Part shown: piece by piece, positions 47,183 to 58,693 of the stretch
How the letters are laid out: each line of letters opens with the position of its first letter
Numbering within the stretch: the first letter of the stretch is position 1
The notes under the pieces: model-generated
Seen by the model: the letters and a program-made list of their open reading frames with translations, nothing else
What the model was told of the DNA's origin: nothing
Database searches by the model: none
From: Byssothecium circinans
Taxonomy: Eukaryota > Ascomycota > Dothideomycetes > Pleosporales > Massarinaceae
Direction: 5' to 3'
Length of the DNA stretch: 64,000 bases
Assembly (NCBI GenBank): GCA_010015675.1
Contig: ML976977.1
Span: forward strand, 1,108,712 to 1,172,711
Made by a program: the position numbers and the translations under genes

Positions 47183-49082
47183 ATGACGGAGTTGATGCAA
47201 TACGAAGTGGCTGAATACATGGTTAAACTTGATGGAAGCTGCCATCCAGCCTTGTTAGGCCGACCCGGAACTGGCATCATCTTTGACGGCATCAAGAAGC
47301 GATGGGTCCTGGAAGACGGCTCGGACTGCGCTCTACCATACGATGAGATATATCGGGCCACCTTTGAAGCTCGCGATCGATTGTTGGCAACATGTAACAA
47401 CTACCGGAAGAAACTGAAGCAACCGCTCCTCGAGGTCAATACCAACCACAATTGGAGAGAAGTTGAAGAATCTGTACAAGTAGCTTGCAGTGGGCTCGAA
47501 AAGCTAGCTACGAAAGACAAGGACATGTCGGGCTCGTTGGGAAAGCTCAAGCGTGCGTTTCGAGGTCTTTGTCGCAATGCGGGTGCAGGCCAGACAGCCG
47601 CAACTTTGATCCCGAACGACTCATTTGGCTTTTCTTCCGTTCTTTGCGGCAGTCTCAAAGTGGTCTTCAATGGCTTGCGCACTACAGGACTGTATCGTCT
47701 TGAGGTATACAGAACGCTAGAGGATCTACCACAACAACTGAAGGACCTTGCTGCAGACGTTAATGTCAATGATCGAGACGAGGAAATTCACCGACGAGCT
47801 GCAGCTCTCTATGTTGCCGCATTTAATCTTCTGAACCACATTCTCCTATGGTTTTTGAAGAACACCTGGCGTAGGAATCCACATCTCTTTTGCAAACATG
47901 ACCAGGCTGACACACATTCCAGTTACCGGAGTCAAGCTATTGGCCGATCCTACTGGGTTCATGGACAAGCTTAGGGATTGCCAGGCAGAGCTGAAGACAG
48001 CATCTCAGGCCTTCGAAGCGCGACTCAACAAGTTATCCCGGGATACGGAGCGCGAGACCATGCAATTGTCGTATTGGAACACGTACTCGCAAGCAAGCAT
48101 CCACAGTCAGTTACAGACAATAACGCGACAGATCACAGAAGAGAGAGAATCTCGCCTCGAGGTTCTTGAAGGGCTGAAGCCTCTGTTGAACACGGTTATG
48201 GGAGCGTTGCAAGAGAGAGCACTCACTGGCTCTAACCGTGAACACCAGAAGCGTATACCGGATATCGACCCAGAGCATGTCTTGGAACACTTCTTGTACG
48301 AACCCGATCTCATTCGAAAGGATTGTATGACGCTGAACAAGCGATCGAGCAAATGGCGACGTACCAGCCACGATGCAAGCCGACTCATAGCTCTTCAAAC
48401 CAACCCACGCTTGCTAGCATGGCTTACGGTAGACGAGCCAGCTTTGCTTCTGCTGAATGGCCGGGCAGAACCGCGTCCAGACTCTGCAGTATCACTCTTC
48501 ACTGCACAAATGCTCTACCAACTATTGGAACATCACCAAACGCACAGTGGACACGAAATTTCCAGTCTAGCCATCATAACAATAGGATTTTTCTGTGGCC
48601 AGCATCCGGACTGGCAGGAGGACAGTAACGGCAACCCAGAAGAATTGGCGATGAGCCTATTATTGCAGTTGATCGATCGGGCTCGTGGCCACATTGACCC
48701 TGCCGTTCTTCGGCAGTGCTATGAAAACACCAAGCCAGGCAACATCAACTCGATTTGCTCCATGTTTGAGACACTCGTCATGAGTCTCGACTCAGAAGTG
48801 GTTTTGATCATTGTGATTGATGGATTGCGATTCTTTGCGCAGCCTCCAAAGCGCTGCGGGGGAACGACGGAAGTCATCTCGAGGTTGACCAGGCTGTACA
48901 GGCAGGAATCGGATGCGACACTCAAGCTGTTGTTTTCGAGCCCGACGCGGTCCGAATTTGTCGAGGATCTGTTCAATGATGAGGAACTGTTATCTCTGCC
49001 TAGAGATTTTGCGAGTGGACGTAAGTCGCATGTCAGGTCGAGGATGGTGGTTGATGAGCCACAGAGCGAGGATGATGACTAG
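47183..49082 (+). CDS. Conserved fungal protein, possible degenerate STAND-like NTPase, 615 aa
   Basis: Two exons: 47183-47870 and 47923-49082 (52 bp intron, phase 1, branch CTGAC). The first part reads YEVAEYMVKLDGSCHPALL, GIIFDGIKKRW and FRGLCRNAGAG, followed by helical bundles like the N-terminal regions of fungal STAND/NACHT proteins (pattern-based inference). The C-terminal half has LLAWLTVDEPALLLLNGRA, IITIGFFCGQHPDW and EVVLIIVIDGLRFF, where IVIDG resembles a Walker B and LLLNGRA stands where a P-loop would be expected. No G-x-x-x-x-GK[ST] is present. It could be a degraded NLR-like regulator or just a structural relative. It shares a promoter with the AAA ATPase. Confidence 0.7.
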
Positions 49083-49674
49083 CTTTCAAAAAGAGTAACG
49101 TCTTAGTTGGATTGAGCCGTAAACTTGTGTAGAGTGACCATTTCTGATGCTATCTCTGCTGTTGCAGGAAAAGTGGGATGTAAGTGAGCCTTCGTGAGGA
49201 CTCTCGGTTTATTGTACTTTGACAGGACCACAAGTCTAGCCCGATTCCGTAACACCGCGCTTTCGCTGCGAGTCGGATCTGGATGCGTGTCGTCGAAAGC
49301 TTGAGTGGAGCCAAGCGTGCAGGGGTGCCGAAAGGTTGCTCCAAGTTGCTTTGTGCGTGCGTGGAGGCGACCAGGTGTTTTGATGAGACAATGGTATGCG
49401 GGGAGCCCTGGCCCGGCTCCTCTTCTCTCGCTCGCCCGCGGTATCGTGTAGCTGTGCACCCCGTGACTGTTCGCTGAACGAGGGCTACGATGAAGAAGAC
49501 GAGGTAGTTGTTCGCGCCGGCGCCAGATCGCCACAAGGCTCGTTCGGGCGGAAAAGACCTTCGGGAGCGGCCTCCATCCTTATCAATCACACCACCGCTC
49601 ATAACGAACTTCTCTGATCATCGTACAAGCAATAATCTAACCCGGCTGTGCCACGTGCCCAATGATACAGTAGG
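49083..49674. other. Intergenic region, 592 bp
   Basis: It holds the 3' region of the NTPase-like gene and the promoter of the SS18-like gene. No gene or clear element is seen. Confidence 0.5.
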
Positions 49675-50900
49675 ATGGAGTACCAACTGCAAGCGTCATA
49701 CGGCGGAGGAGGCGGAGGCGGAGGGGGAGGGTCCTTTCCAACACACGCACCCGCACCCGTACCCTCGCATTCTTCCCCGCAACAATACTCGTCGGCGGAT
49801 CCACAGCAGGCGCATGCGCAGGCTCAGGCTCAGGCGCAGGCCCGGCTACAGCAGCAGCAATCAAATGCCGCCCAACCCTCGTTTCCCTATAACCAGTTCG
49901 CCAATGGCCAAGCCGGTGGCTTCTCGAGCACCGCTGGTCTGCCTGGAGCCGCCATGACGAGTGGCGCCATGATGCAGCCTGGCCTGTCACTTCACCAGGC
50001 GCAGGCGCAAGCACACGCACAAGCTCGAGGTAAGCCAGCGAGCCGATCCTTTCTCACATCGGTCGACTGATTGGGACCGACAGCAATGCAGCAGCCCTCC
50101 CCGAGCCCGTACCGCCAAACCGCAACCGCCTCACCCTCGAGCGCAACTAACAGTGTGTCCCCGTATGGGCCCCTACCGACGACCCAGTACGCAAATAGCC
50201 AACCCACCATGGCGGCCACACCCGCGCCCGTCACGCCGATCAAAACAGAGCCCGGGTCGCCAGCCACCGTTGCGCGTGAGAAGGAACGCATAGACACTAT
50301 ATTATCGATTAATATGATGCTCATAGAAGAGGTCGGCGAGCTGCACATCCAAGGCAAGACGGGCCATATTGGTCCTACAGAGGTCAAGACCGAGGACAAC
50401 AAGCAACAGCCACCGTCCTCGCTGGAGTACAGAGAGTGCGTATCTGTCCTCTTCATATGATTGCCGAAGAAGCTGACTTCTCCAGCTGCATGCGCCGTCT
50501 TCAAGCCAACCTCGCCTTTCTCGCCCAAAGCGCCGAACGATACAGCAAACCTAATCAATCCATCATGCCCGGTCCCGCGATAATGAATCCCCCCAACTCC
50601 CCTGACGAGCTCGTTAAAGCCTACCTCAAACTCCAGACCCTCTTCCCTGGATGGAAGGGTGCGCAAGCCAAAGCATCGCCCGGCCCGCAACGCTTGAACT
50701 CGATGTCATCGCAGTCCGGGATGCCCGGTGGTATGCAGAACATGAACGCTGGCGGTATGCAGCCGCCGAACAGCGCGGGGCTGCAGAACAATATGCAACC
50801 TCCCAACAGCGCCGGGCTGCCGCCCAATATGCAGCTGGGGAGTAATGCGGGCATGAACGTGAACATGAACATGATGGGGAACATGCAGCATATGCAATGA
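49675..50900 (+). CDS. SS18/SSXT-like SWI/SNF-type protein, 373 aa
   Basis: Three exons: 49675-50029, 50084-50435 and 50486-50900. The N-terminus has a Gly run, Gln/Ala/His repeats (QAQAQAQARLQQQQ) and Pro/Ser-rich disordered sequence. The central part (INMMLIEEVGELHIQGK...YRDCMRRLQANLAFLAQSAE) aligns by eye with the SNH/SSXT domain of human SS18 (LDDNNHLIQCI... QMLHTNLVYLA). That domain anchors SS18 to the SWI/SNF ATPase. The C-terminus has repeated Met/Gln/Asn/Pro units (three MQPPNSAGL-like copies), again resembling the QPGY-type tail of SS18. A role in chromatin remodelling is therefore likely by homology, but it rests on pattern similarity. The KTEPGSP motif looks like a sumoylation site (inference). 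Confidence 0.82.
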
Positions 50901-53900
50901 CGATGATAGAGGCGGCGGCGGCGACGACGATTCTATTTCATGGCGTGCGAGTCCTAGGCGTTTCATCAGTGGCATACGAACTGACTGTACTTTTATAATC
51001 TTCCGAGTCACAACGACATTAGAAATCTGTTCTGCGGTATATAAAGGGACAACAACATTCGGGGTCTGAGGATCTCATCAGCAAAATGGGTGGGACGGCA
51101 GAATTGGCCATGGTTTATGGATGGGAGATTCTCAAAGGCATGGCAGTCTTCTCTATGTCGGACTCATGAGAGGCTTGGATCATTTCATTGTTTGCTGGAT
51201 GGACAAGCGAGATACCAATTTGAAGATTTCCTGCGCAACCTTTCCAGAAGTTCTATACTGAGCCGTAATTTATCAAACTCTGACGCATTCCAACGTGCAA
51301 GATCGCCTGCACTCAAGACGATTGCACAGACCAGGTGAAGTCAAGTCACGTGATGCGTTCATTCACCTCGACCTGGACGTTTGCGTATAAAATGAGCATC
51401 CACGGTAAGTAGTTTATTGAGCTAATGAACTTGATTCAATACTAGGATTCCCACTTCTTCGCACGCCTAGATTGCGGCTTCCTCGCACGTTAATCTGGGA
51501 GGAGCGACTGACCTTGGAGCTCCACAACACCAACCATCTCAACGAATCATTTTCATGCGTATCTATCCAGCACACCAGAAGAAACACAACACCTCAGAAG
51601 AAGCAATCGCCAGCGACCAATTCAACCAACGTCGTCCTGTTTTCCATTCCACCGTTATAACTTCACACACCTATCAATCATGGCGACACCATCTTCTGCC
51701 TAAGCCCTCGCATCGAACTCCTCCTCGCCCTTTTCGAAACAAGCAAACAGGCGTACCATCATTGCTCTCGCCGCAGTGCTAGGTCCGGGAACTCAAACTG
51801 TGTTGACTACGCTGTTATTGGGCGGTAGAAACTCGCTCTAAGAAATATGACAGATATCCGCGTGATTCCTATGGTACCTCCTTCCTCTTATCAAGAACTA
51901 CTCAACACGATGTCCAAAGGAAAGACTTGAGTAACAGCGTCCCGTGTTTTCTCGTTATGAGAACGCGTATCCTCCATCGATAACAACCTCCCATCGATAA
52001 AAATATCCGCACTAGCTAATGCTATGAAGATCATCAGTGTCCTCTCACTCAAGATTGACATGGAGCGATTGGATAGGCTTACTCACATACGCATACACAT
52101 TACTAGCCAAAAAAACAAATATACCCACTTCAACTTCTCAGGATTGCACAGTCGTCCCGCTCAATTCACCCTCGCAAATTCAACCCATCTCGATGCTCAA
52201 GCACTGCGCTAGTTGCCCTATTATCATGCATTCCGGATTCCACATATTAACTAACGGGTGAATTTCCACTCGGGCCATCTCGATGCTTCAGTTCACCGAC
52301 CGCTGAACTCGTTCGATTTGACGACAGCTTGATTCGAGCCTGGGATGCGTCTTCATCTGTGCCATTGTGGTGTCATTGAGATGCATCCATACCGCCTTAG
52401 TTTACTGTAGATTACTCTTTGCGGTCCATTCCTTCAGCCTCATGTCCCTGAGCAGAGTGAGGCCGCCTGTCCTACCCCAGAATCCTTCCACGACATTGGG
52501 GAGACTATACAACAAATAGCCGACGGACTGGCTGAAGCGAGTCGCATCTAGAACTTTAAGATATCCGTGGGGCCGAAGCGTTGGTACACGGCCAAACGAT
52601 AGAGCGAGCTCATATTTTAGATGTAGTGAGAAAATGTACGAAAACGGCAACGGTGAAGTGACACCGTAATCCGGACGTTCCGGAGCCGGTGCCAAAACAA
52701 GCAAATGCTGTGCCTGAGCAAAATGGACAAACACTGATACCATAGGGTCATCGGCGTAATCTAGCAATCCATAAACACCCGAAGGATACCTCACGAGCGG
52801 CTGTTATCGCGAGGGTACAGCAATGTGGTATTATGGAACCACCCGCACTCTAACTACATTTACGCAGCCTTGATACATATAAGCGATGAATGAAGCTACT
52901 CTGGGTGGCACCTCTTGACTAGCTTGATGTATCCATCGTATTGTGAAGACGCAGTGTTGGTGCGAAGGCGGATAGATGCCGCCAGGCTTAGCCTTGTTCT
53001 TAGCTTATGCGTCCGGTGAGTGGCAGTTGTCCTATCAGACAGGACTTCGGCTTGTTGAAAATGGCTCATTGTTATGTGATATTGGACTGGAGGGAACCGC
53101 AAGGCTCTTTATCATTAGATAGAAGGTACGAGAAGGTACATCAGTCACTGTTTGCTTCACTTTAACTGTTGAAGTAAAAGATGTAGTTGGTAGTTTGACA
53201 TTTTTAATCAGCGAATGGCTTTTCGGAAACTTCTGCGAAAGGCCATCATCCGGTGCTGTATGCGGCTCTGCCCAATTTATGCCCTCTTTCTTGATTGACT
53301 TGAGATTGGAGACGAGGAAGAATAATCAGCCACCCTCCGGCCAAAGTCGCCTGACCTGAACCCAAGTGTCGTCATCCCTCGCTGTGAGTCACCGTGAATC
53401 GCCATGATGGGGTTACGATGCGGCTCGTAGCATGGTTCTCCTGGATAGAAGGCCTTGTGACCAGCACACCCTCAGTAACACCAAGCAAACTTTCGAAGCA
53501 GATGGTCCACATCAGCCGCAGTCAGAACAGTAATACTGTTACGTTGGTCATTGAGGAGGATCAGGTAGCATTGCAGTGCTCAGCAGCTCAGCAGCGCAGC
53601 ACGAGGTCCGAGTCAGTCACTCACCGTATCGGGGGCTGTGCCCGCAGCGCCCTTCTCTTAAAGGATCCGGTGAGCAAACTTGAAGGAAGTAGAGGTGAAA
53701 CGTTTCATCTCTGTCGAGGCGCTGGTGCGTGTACTGGTATCTGTGGGGGCCGAATGAAGCGGGGAACGGCGATGGCACGATGCTCTAGCTTTGAAGAGTC
53801 GTACGCAGGCAGCATATCTGTGCGTGGCGGTAGAAGATGCTCGCTATATAGAAGACTGAAGGGGAGTCACGCTTGTTAGTGTCGATGTCAACGTCAGTGT

Positions 53901-54352
53901 CAGTCTGTAGTTGAGTCGTCTTCGCTCGCCGGTGACATCATCCACGCGGCTAACTCCCCAGGAGTCCAGGGCTCAAACTGGGCAGCAGCTCGCAACTTTG
54001 CGCCTGATCGCCCTCGCCCATCCCCCTCTTATTGCACCTTGCTATCACTTTCGCATTCCTACACCGCAGACGCCTGCGAACGGTGCACATCGCATCACGG
54101 CTCGCAATCAGATCGGCAAACACACTACGAGGCTCTGCCGCACGCCGCCCTCCCTCTTTCGCCTACGTAATATACGACTCTCTACCGACTGGCTGAGCAG
54201 ACGAGCGAACCAACCCTCCCCCGCATCACGATCGCCTGTTTGCCTGTCGCACATCTCTCAACCTCGAGTTACCTACATACCACCTTCGAAGCAAACCACA
54301 TCGCATACACAACACTCGCTGAGCGTCCCGTCGCCCCGCCTGCTTGTGCGCC
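50901..54352. other. Gene-poor 3.4 kb between the SS18-like and DUF3824 genes
   Basis: A minus-strand frame at 52402-52794 (130 codons) is protein-like but opens with GTG and has an upstream stop. A plus-strand 161-codon frame at 53394-53879 has no recognisable features. A short broken frame at 51680-51841 is listed separately. The right end is the promoter and leader of the DUF3824 gene. Confidence 0.5.
51680..51841 (+). pseudogene. Short frame interrupted by one stop codon
   Basis: The ATG at 51680 starts seven codons, then TAA at 51701-51703, then the same frame stays open for 45 more codons to 51841. The part after the stop includes a hydrophobic segment (IIALAAVLG, VLTTLLLGG) that looks like a membrane helix. 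A single C-to-T change in a CAA codon would account for the stop, as in RIP-type mutation. The evidence is thin, and chance could explain it. Confidence 0.25.
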
Positions 54353-57238
54353 ATGTCGACGGTATTTAGGGCAGAGCGCGAGCGGGACTACGAGGCAAGC
54401 TCGCATGGAGGCGGACGCAGCTACACTACCGTCAAGCGCTACAAGATCCCCGACCACTCCCTGGAAGAAGACGTCTACGAGTCGGAGATGCGCCTAGTCC
54501 ACCGCCCCCGCGAACCAGTCGAGGAGCGCCGCGAAGTGCGCGAGTACGTCGTTGAACGCGACGACCCCCGAGACCGCGAGGTGCGCGAGTATCGCTTCGT
54601 GGAACGTGAGGTGGAGCGCTCGCCGTCCCCCGTCCGTCGCGAGATTCGCGAGTACCACATTGAGCGCGAGGTGGAACGCTCTCCATCGCCCCCTGTCACA
54701 AGGGAGTACCGCCAGGTCTATGAACGAGAGAGGGAGGCTCCTCGAGAGACGCCCTACGGCGAGCTAGAGAGGTATTCTAGATCCACAGAGTACTTCCGTC
54801 CCGAGCAGCCCGCACCCCAGCCCATTATCATCCGCAACGAGGCTCCGCAGCCCATCATTGTCCAGGAGTCCGCCCCGCAACAGATCATTGTGCGGCGTGA
54901 AGAGCCGTCGTACGAGATCGTTGAGCGTGCCGAGGTAACACAAGACAGACAGATTGCGCGTCGTGAACCCCGTCGGGATGAAGACTATTACTACGAGCGC
55001 AAGATCAAAGAGGTCGATCGAGGCGGCCGTTGGGAGCAAGACTACTACGACGAGCGCGAATATGGCCGTGGCCGCTATCGAGACCGGGATGCCTACAGCG
55101 ACGATGATGTGGTGTACGTTCATAAGGAGAAGGATACCTGGGGCCGTGACAGCAGTCCTAACCACAAGCGCCATCTCGCCGAAGGAGTCATTGCCGGAGT
55201 TGGCGCCGCCGAATTGATGAGGCATCATCGCAAAAAGCAGGGAGAAGATCCGGGCCACCACGTTCGACAAGCAGTCGGCTACGGCGCTCTAGGTGCTGTG
55301 GGTGCCGAAGTCGTCAGCAGAGTGAGGAATCGGTCTAGGTCGAGCTCCTACGAACGCGATCCGCGAGGCCGACGCCACCATAGGAGCAGGTCGTCATCAC
55401 GGGTCAAGAAAGTCGGCACTCTCGCTGCTCTTGCAGGTATCGGGGCCCTCGCTTATGTTGCGGGACGCAAGAACACCACGAAAACTACGGTAATTGAAGA
55501 CCGCCGCAGCAGGTCGAGGCATAGGAAGTCTTCCGTGTCCAGAGCAATCTCAGGCTCAAGAGGCCGGTCGAGCAGCCGACCTGCCAGCGAGTCCGCCCTT
55601 GACCCGGAGCATCGCAATCGTAAAGTTGCGCAGGTGGGTCTCGCCAGTGCCGCAGTAGCAGGCCTTGTCGAGCATCAGCGCAACAAATCCCGTGGCCGAA
55701 AGGGCGGGCGCAGCCGTAGTCGTGTCCGTCAAGGCATTCCTATCGCTGCTGCTGGAGCTGCTGGAGCAGCTGTCACAGGGCTGTATGAGAGACACAAGGC
55801 GAAGAAGGAGGCGAAGGAGACGTCGAGGTCAAGATCAAGGCCAAAGTCAGTTCACTCTAGAAGTAAGCGCGGCAGCACAGTGAGTGACACAGGTCTTGTA
55901 GAGTACGGTGGTGATCCAATCTACTCCGACCCAGCCGTGGGCCGGCCATCCCGCGACTACGATGATCCGGCGGACCATAGGAACAGGCGTCGGAGCAGGC
56001 GTCGAAGTTCCTCGTCTTCGAGTGATGGGCGGCGACATCGACATCGTTCACGATCAAGCCGGAGCCGGAGCAAGAGCCGGACGAGACAGGCAGCGGAAAC
56101 CGCAGCAGTTGCTGGTGTAGCTGGACTGGCTGCTCACGAAGCAGCCAAGCGGCGAGATCGTAGGAAAGCCGAGAAAGAACGACAACGTGAGTGTATTCTA
56201 AACCCAACTTTTGGGTAAGTTTGCTGAACTATCACAGGACGGGAAGAAGACTCTGCCTACTCCACCGGCAGCTACAGTCCGCCACCCACTACTTTCGACA
56301 GCACAGATCCCCGTTACTTCCCTCAAACCAACTATTTCCCACCACCACCACACCAACCTGTCGATACCCAGTATCCGCCCTACAACCCAGCAGACTACCA
56401 AGAGCATCCCTCCAACCACATCAACATGCCACCACCGACGGGCTACACTCCTCCCCCCGAGCCTGGAAACCCATACGCTCACCGAGATCCCCGGTACCGG
56501 CGCCCGGATGACAATGTGAGTGCTCAGCCACATGAACCTGCACCTGCACTTGCTTCTACACATCCACCCCTTTTAGAGCAGATGCACACGCGTGGTGGGT
56601 CCAGACTTTCGTCTGACCATCCCTATGACAATCTGCATGTTAGCTTGGCTAACGGTGTGCACCTTGCAGATCGTCTAAGACCTTCGATCTCGGAACCCAT
56701 ACGTAATGGGTATGTGCCGCATTACCAGCAGTCATATTCGCCCGTACACGCGGTGCCTGTCAACAATTACGCTACTGCTCCTCCTCGCGCCCCAGCCCCC
56801 GCCCATCTTGGCACTGTCAATACGCCTTCTTCGCCTATCAATCATAGTCCCATTCCCCATTCTCCCATCGCGCCAGACCCCGTTGCGCCGTCAAGTGCCA
56901 AATCCGTTCAGTTCGATCTGACTCCCCAAGAACTTTCCCCCGAGCGCCACTCTTCTTCCACAAACAAAAGGGAAAAAGACGAGGATAAATGGAGAGACTC
57001 TTCTGATTCGGAACCTCGACGGAGTAGGCATCGGAAACGGGATCCTGATCGAGATAGGCAAGGGGAGGATGGAAAAGGGGGACGGGAGAGGAGGAAGCGT
57101 AGGGATGGCTCACCAGACTCTATCTCCTCTAGCGAAACGATTGAACTTCCACCTCGATTCGACGAGACTGGGCGCCCGAAAGATGACGATCCGCTTGCGA
57201 CTCAGCTGGAGAGTGTATTGGCTGGACTTTTTAAGTAG
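54353..57238 (+). CDS. DUF3824 repeat protein, Arg/Ser-rich, 944 aa
   Basis: Two exons: 54353-56186 and 56238-57238 (51 bp intron, phase 1). The start MSTVFRAERERDYE is the family start and lies in a good context. The N-terminal 300 residues hold charged, repeated units (VREYVVERD, VEREVERSPSP) and Gln/Ile/Val-rich repeats (PQPIIIRNEAPQPIIVQ). Two Ala/Gly-rich hydrophobic segments follow (AEGVIAGVGAAELM, VGTLAALAGIGALAYVAG), then several RS-rich blocks and a further Ala-rich segment. The C-terminus is Pro/Ser-rich and acidic/basic. This is the layout of fungal DUF3824 proteins, which are abundant in Pezizomycotina but have no known function. An in-frame GTGAGT at about 56516 could be a donor, but a continuous exon is more likely. 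Confidence 0.86.
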
Positions 57239-58693
57239 TTGCAGTTTCTTGTTTCATCGGTTCCTTTGTCTGCTTCATTTTCTTCGAGTCTATGTGTCCT
57301 TGCTTTTTGTAGTGCCGTTTAATGCTTCCTTTGCGGATTTGATTTGATTTGAGTTTGGGTAGCGTTCTGAGTGAGCACTCGTAGATGTTCCCTTTTCTAC
57401 CGGAGAGTGGAGAGGGGTTGGATTGTGTAATGCGAGGATGCGTATACGTAGGTGGGCGAACCTTTATGATTCCAATGAATGACCGGGATAATATGAATTA
57501 TGCTTTTGTACTCTTATGAATCTTTGTTGATCTTCAATAAGTTGTTGGTGCTGAATTGGAAGTGAATTTGAATTGTATTTTTTGTGTCATGTCTTCTGAC
57601 CACACTGTCAAAATAACTCAATCATGTCTGAGTTGATGTCCGCTCTCGCGGGGGTGTAAAGGCCGGCAGTGGCACCCGTGTCAAAGTCCCCGCTAGAAGT
57701 CTGGCAGAGTTATACAGACCATTTATGTAGAAATGCTACCTTTTAGTTTCTACCTTGGTGCCGACTTTCTCTGCTCTATGAGAGGTCTGTAGAACCTGCC
57801 AAGGCAGAGGAACCCGCAATTAGTTGCTTATCCACATCCCTGAGACGGATCTGCCGCGTTGTCGTCGATGATTCGCTTCCGAACAGCGACGTACGCCAAG
57901 TCTTCAGTCACTCGCCGCGGCTGTCACTTTTGATATTCAGCTATCACGCTTCTATGCGCAATAGTAATCGTGCTCGATCCGTTGTTTCTTTCAATGTGAA
58001 TTCGCCCTCGGCCTTTCTGTGCAGGCTCGCGCCCTTGGACAATTCCCTACTCGCCAGCTGGCTGCGGGGTAGACATTCACAGCCCGATGACAGATGACAT
58101 CTGGAGTTAAGTGCTCTGAAGTCATCATCTCTTTCCGAACCTTCCGCTGCAGGTTCCTGCACTTTTTTCGAGTCCTCCCCTAGCTCGGCCGGTCTTTGTC
58201 AGCCTCTACACGGCGCCCTTGTCGTCCACGTTCCGCGCTCTTCCTTGAGCTATCGCGTGTTTGCGGGCTCTCAATTGGAGTCTCATCCAAGTTTTGTCAG
58301 CTTTGGTGTCTTCGGACCCGGAGATCATACCTATCCAGTACAGTATACTTTTCCAGACATTGCATCATTGGTCATGAAGCTAACCAGACAGTGCCTATCG
58401 TGCCGTATACCCATCATGGAGGCGGCCAGGTGCCTCTCCGGGCGTTCCTTCCTGAACTGTCCTCGTCCTCTTCCATATCGTCCGCCTTACTTCCTACATA
58501 CCCTCCGGCAGTGGTATCCTCCACTTCGCAAGACATCCCTCCTCTGAACGTTGCGCCGGGCGCTTCCCACCGACCCAACCATCCCATTGTCGACATCGCT
58601 ATCGAACATACATCACATGAAAAACCGGCTGGACCAGTTCCATCGCCCTCCCCATACTCTGCTGCCAGTCTCTCCAACGTCTCGGATACGCAG
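57239..58693. other. Intergenic and leader region, 1.45 kb
   Basis: From about 58196 the frame of the Vps62-like gene is open without an ATG until 58694. An extra 5' coding exon or a long leader is possible. The rest shows no gene. Confidence 0.5.

Noticed and set aside
53394..53879. Plus-strand 161-codon frame
   Set aside because: It starts with a non-ATG codon, has erratic composition and shows no family pattern.
56516..56576. Possible intron in exon 2 of the DUF3824 gene (GTGAGT ... TTTTAG)
   Set aside because: The frame stays open through it, and related proteins keep a similar N-V-S-A segment there as I recall; exon continuity is simpler.
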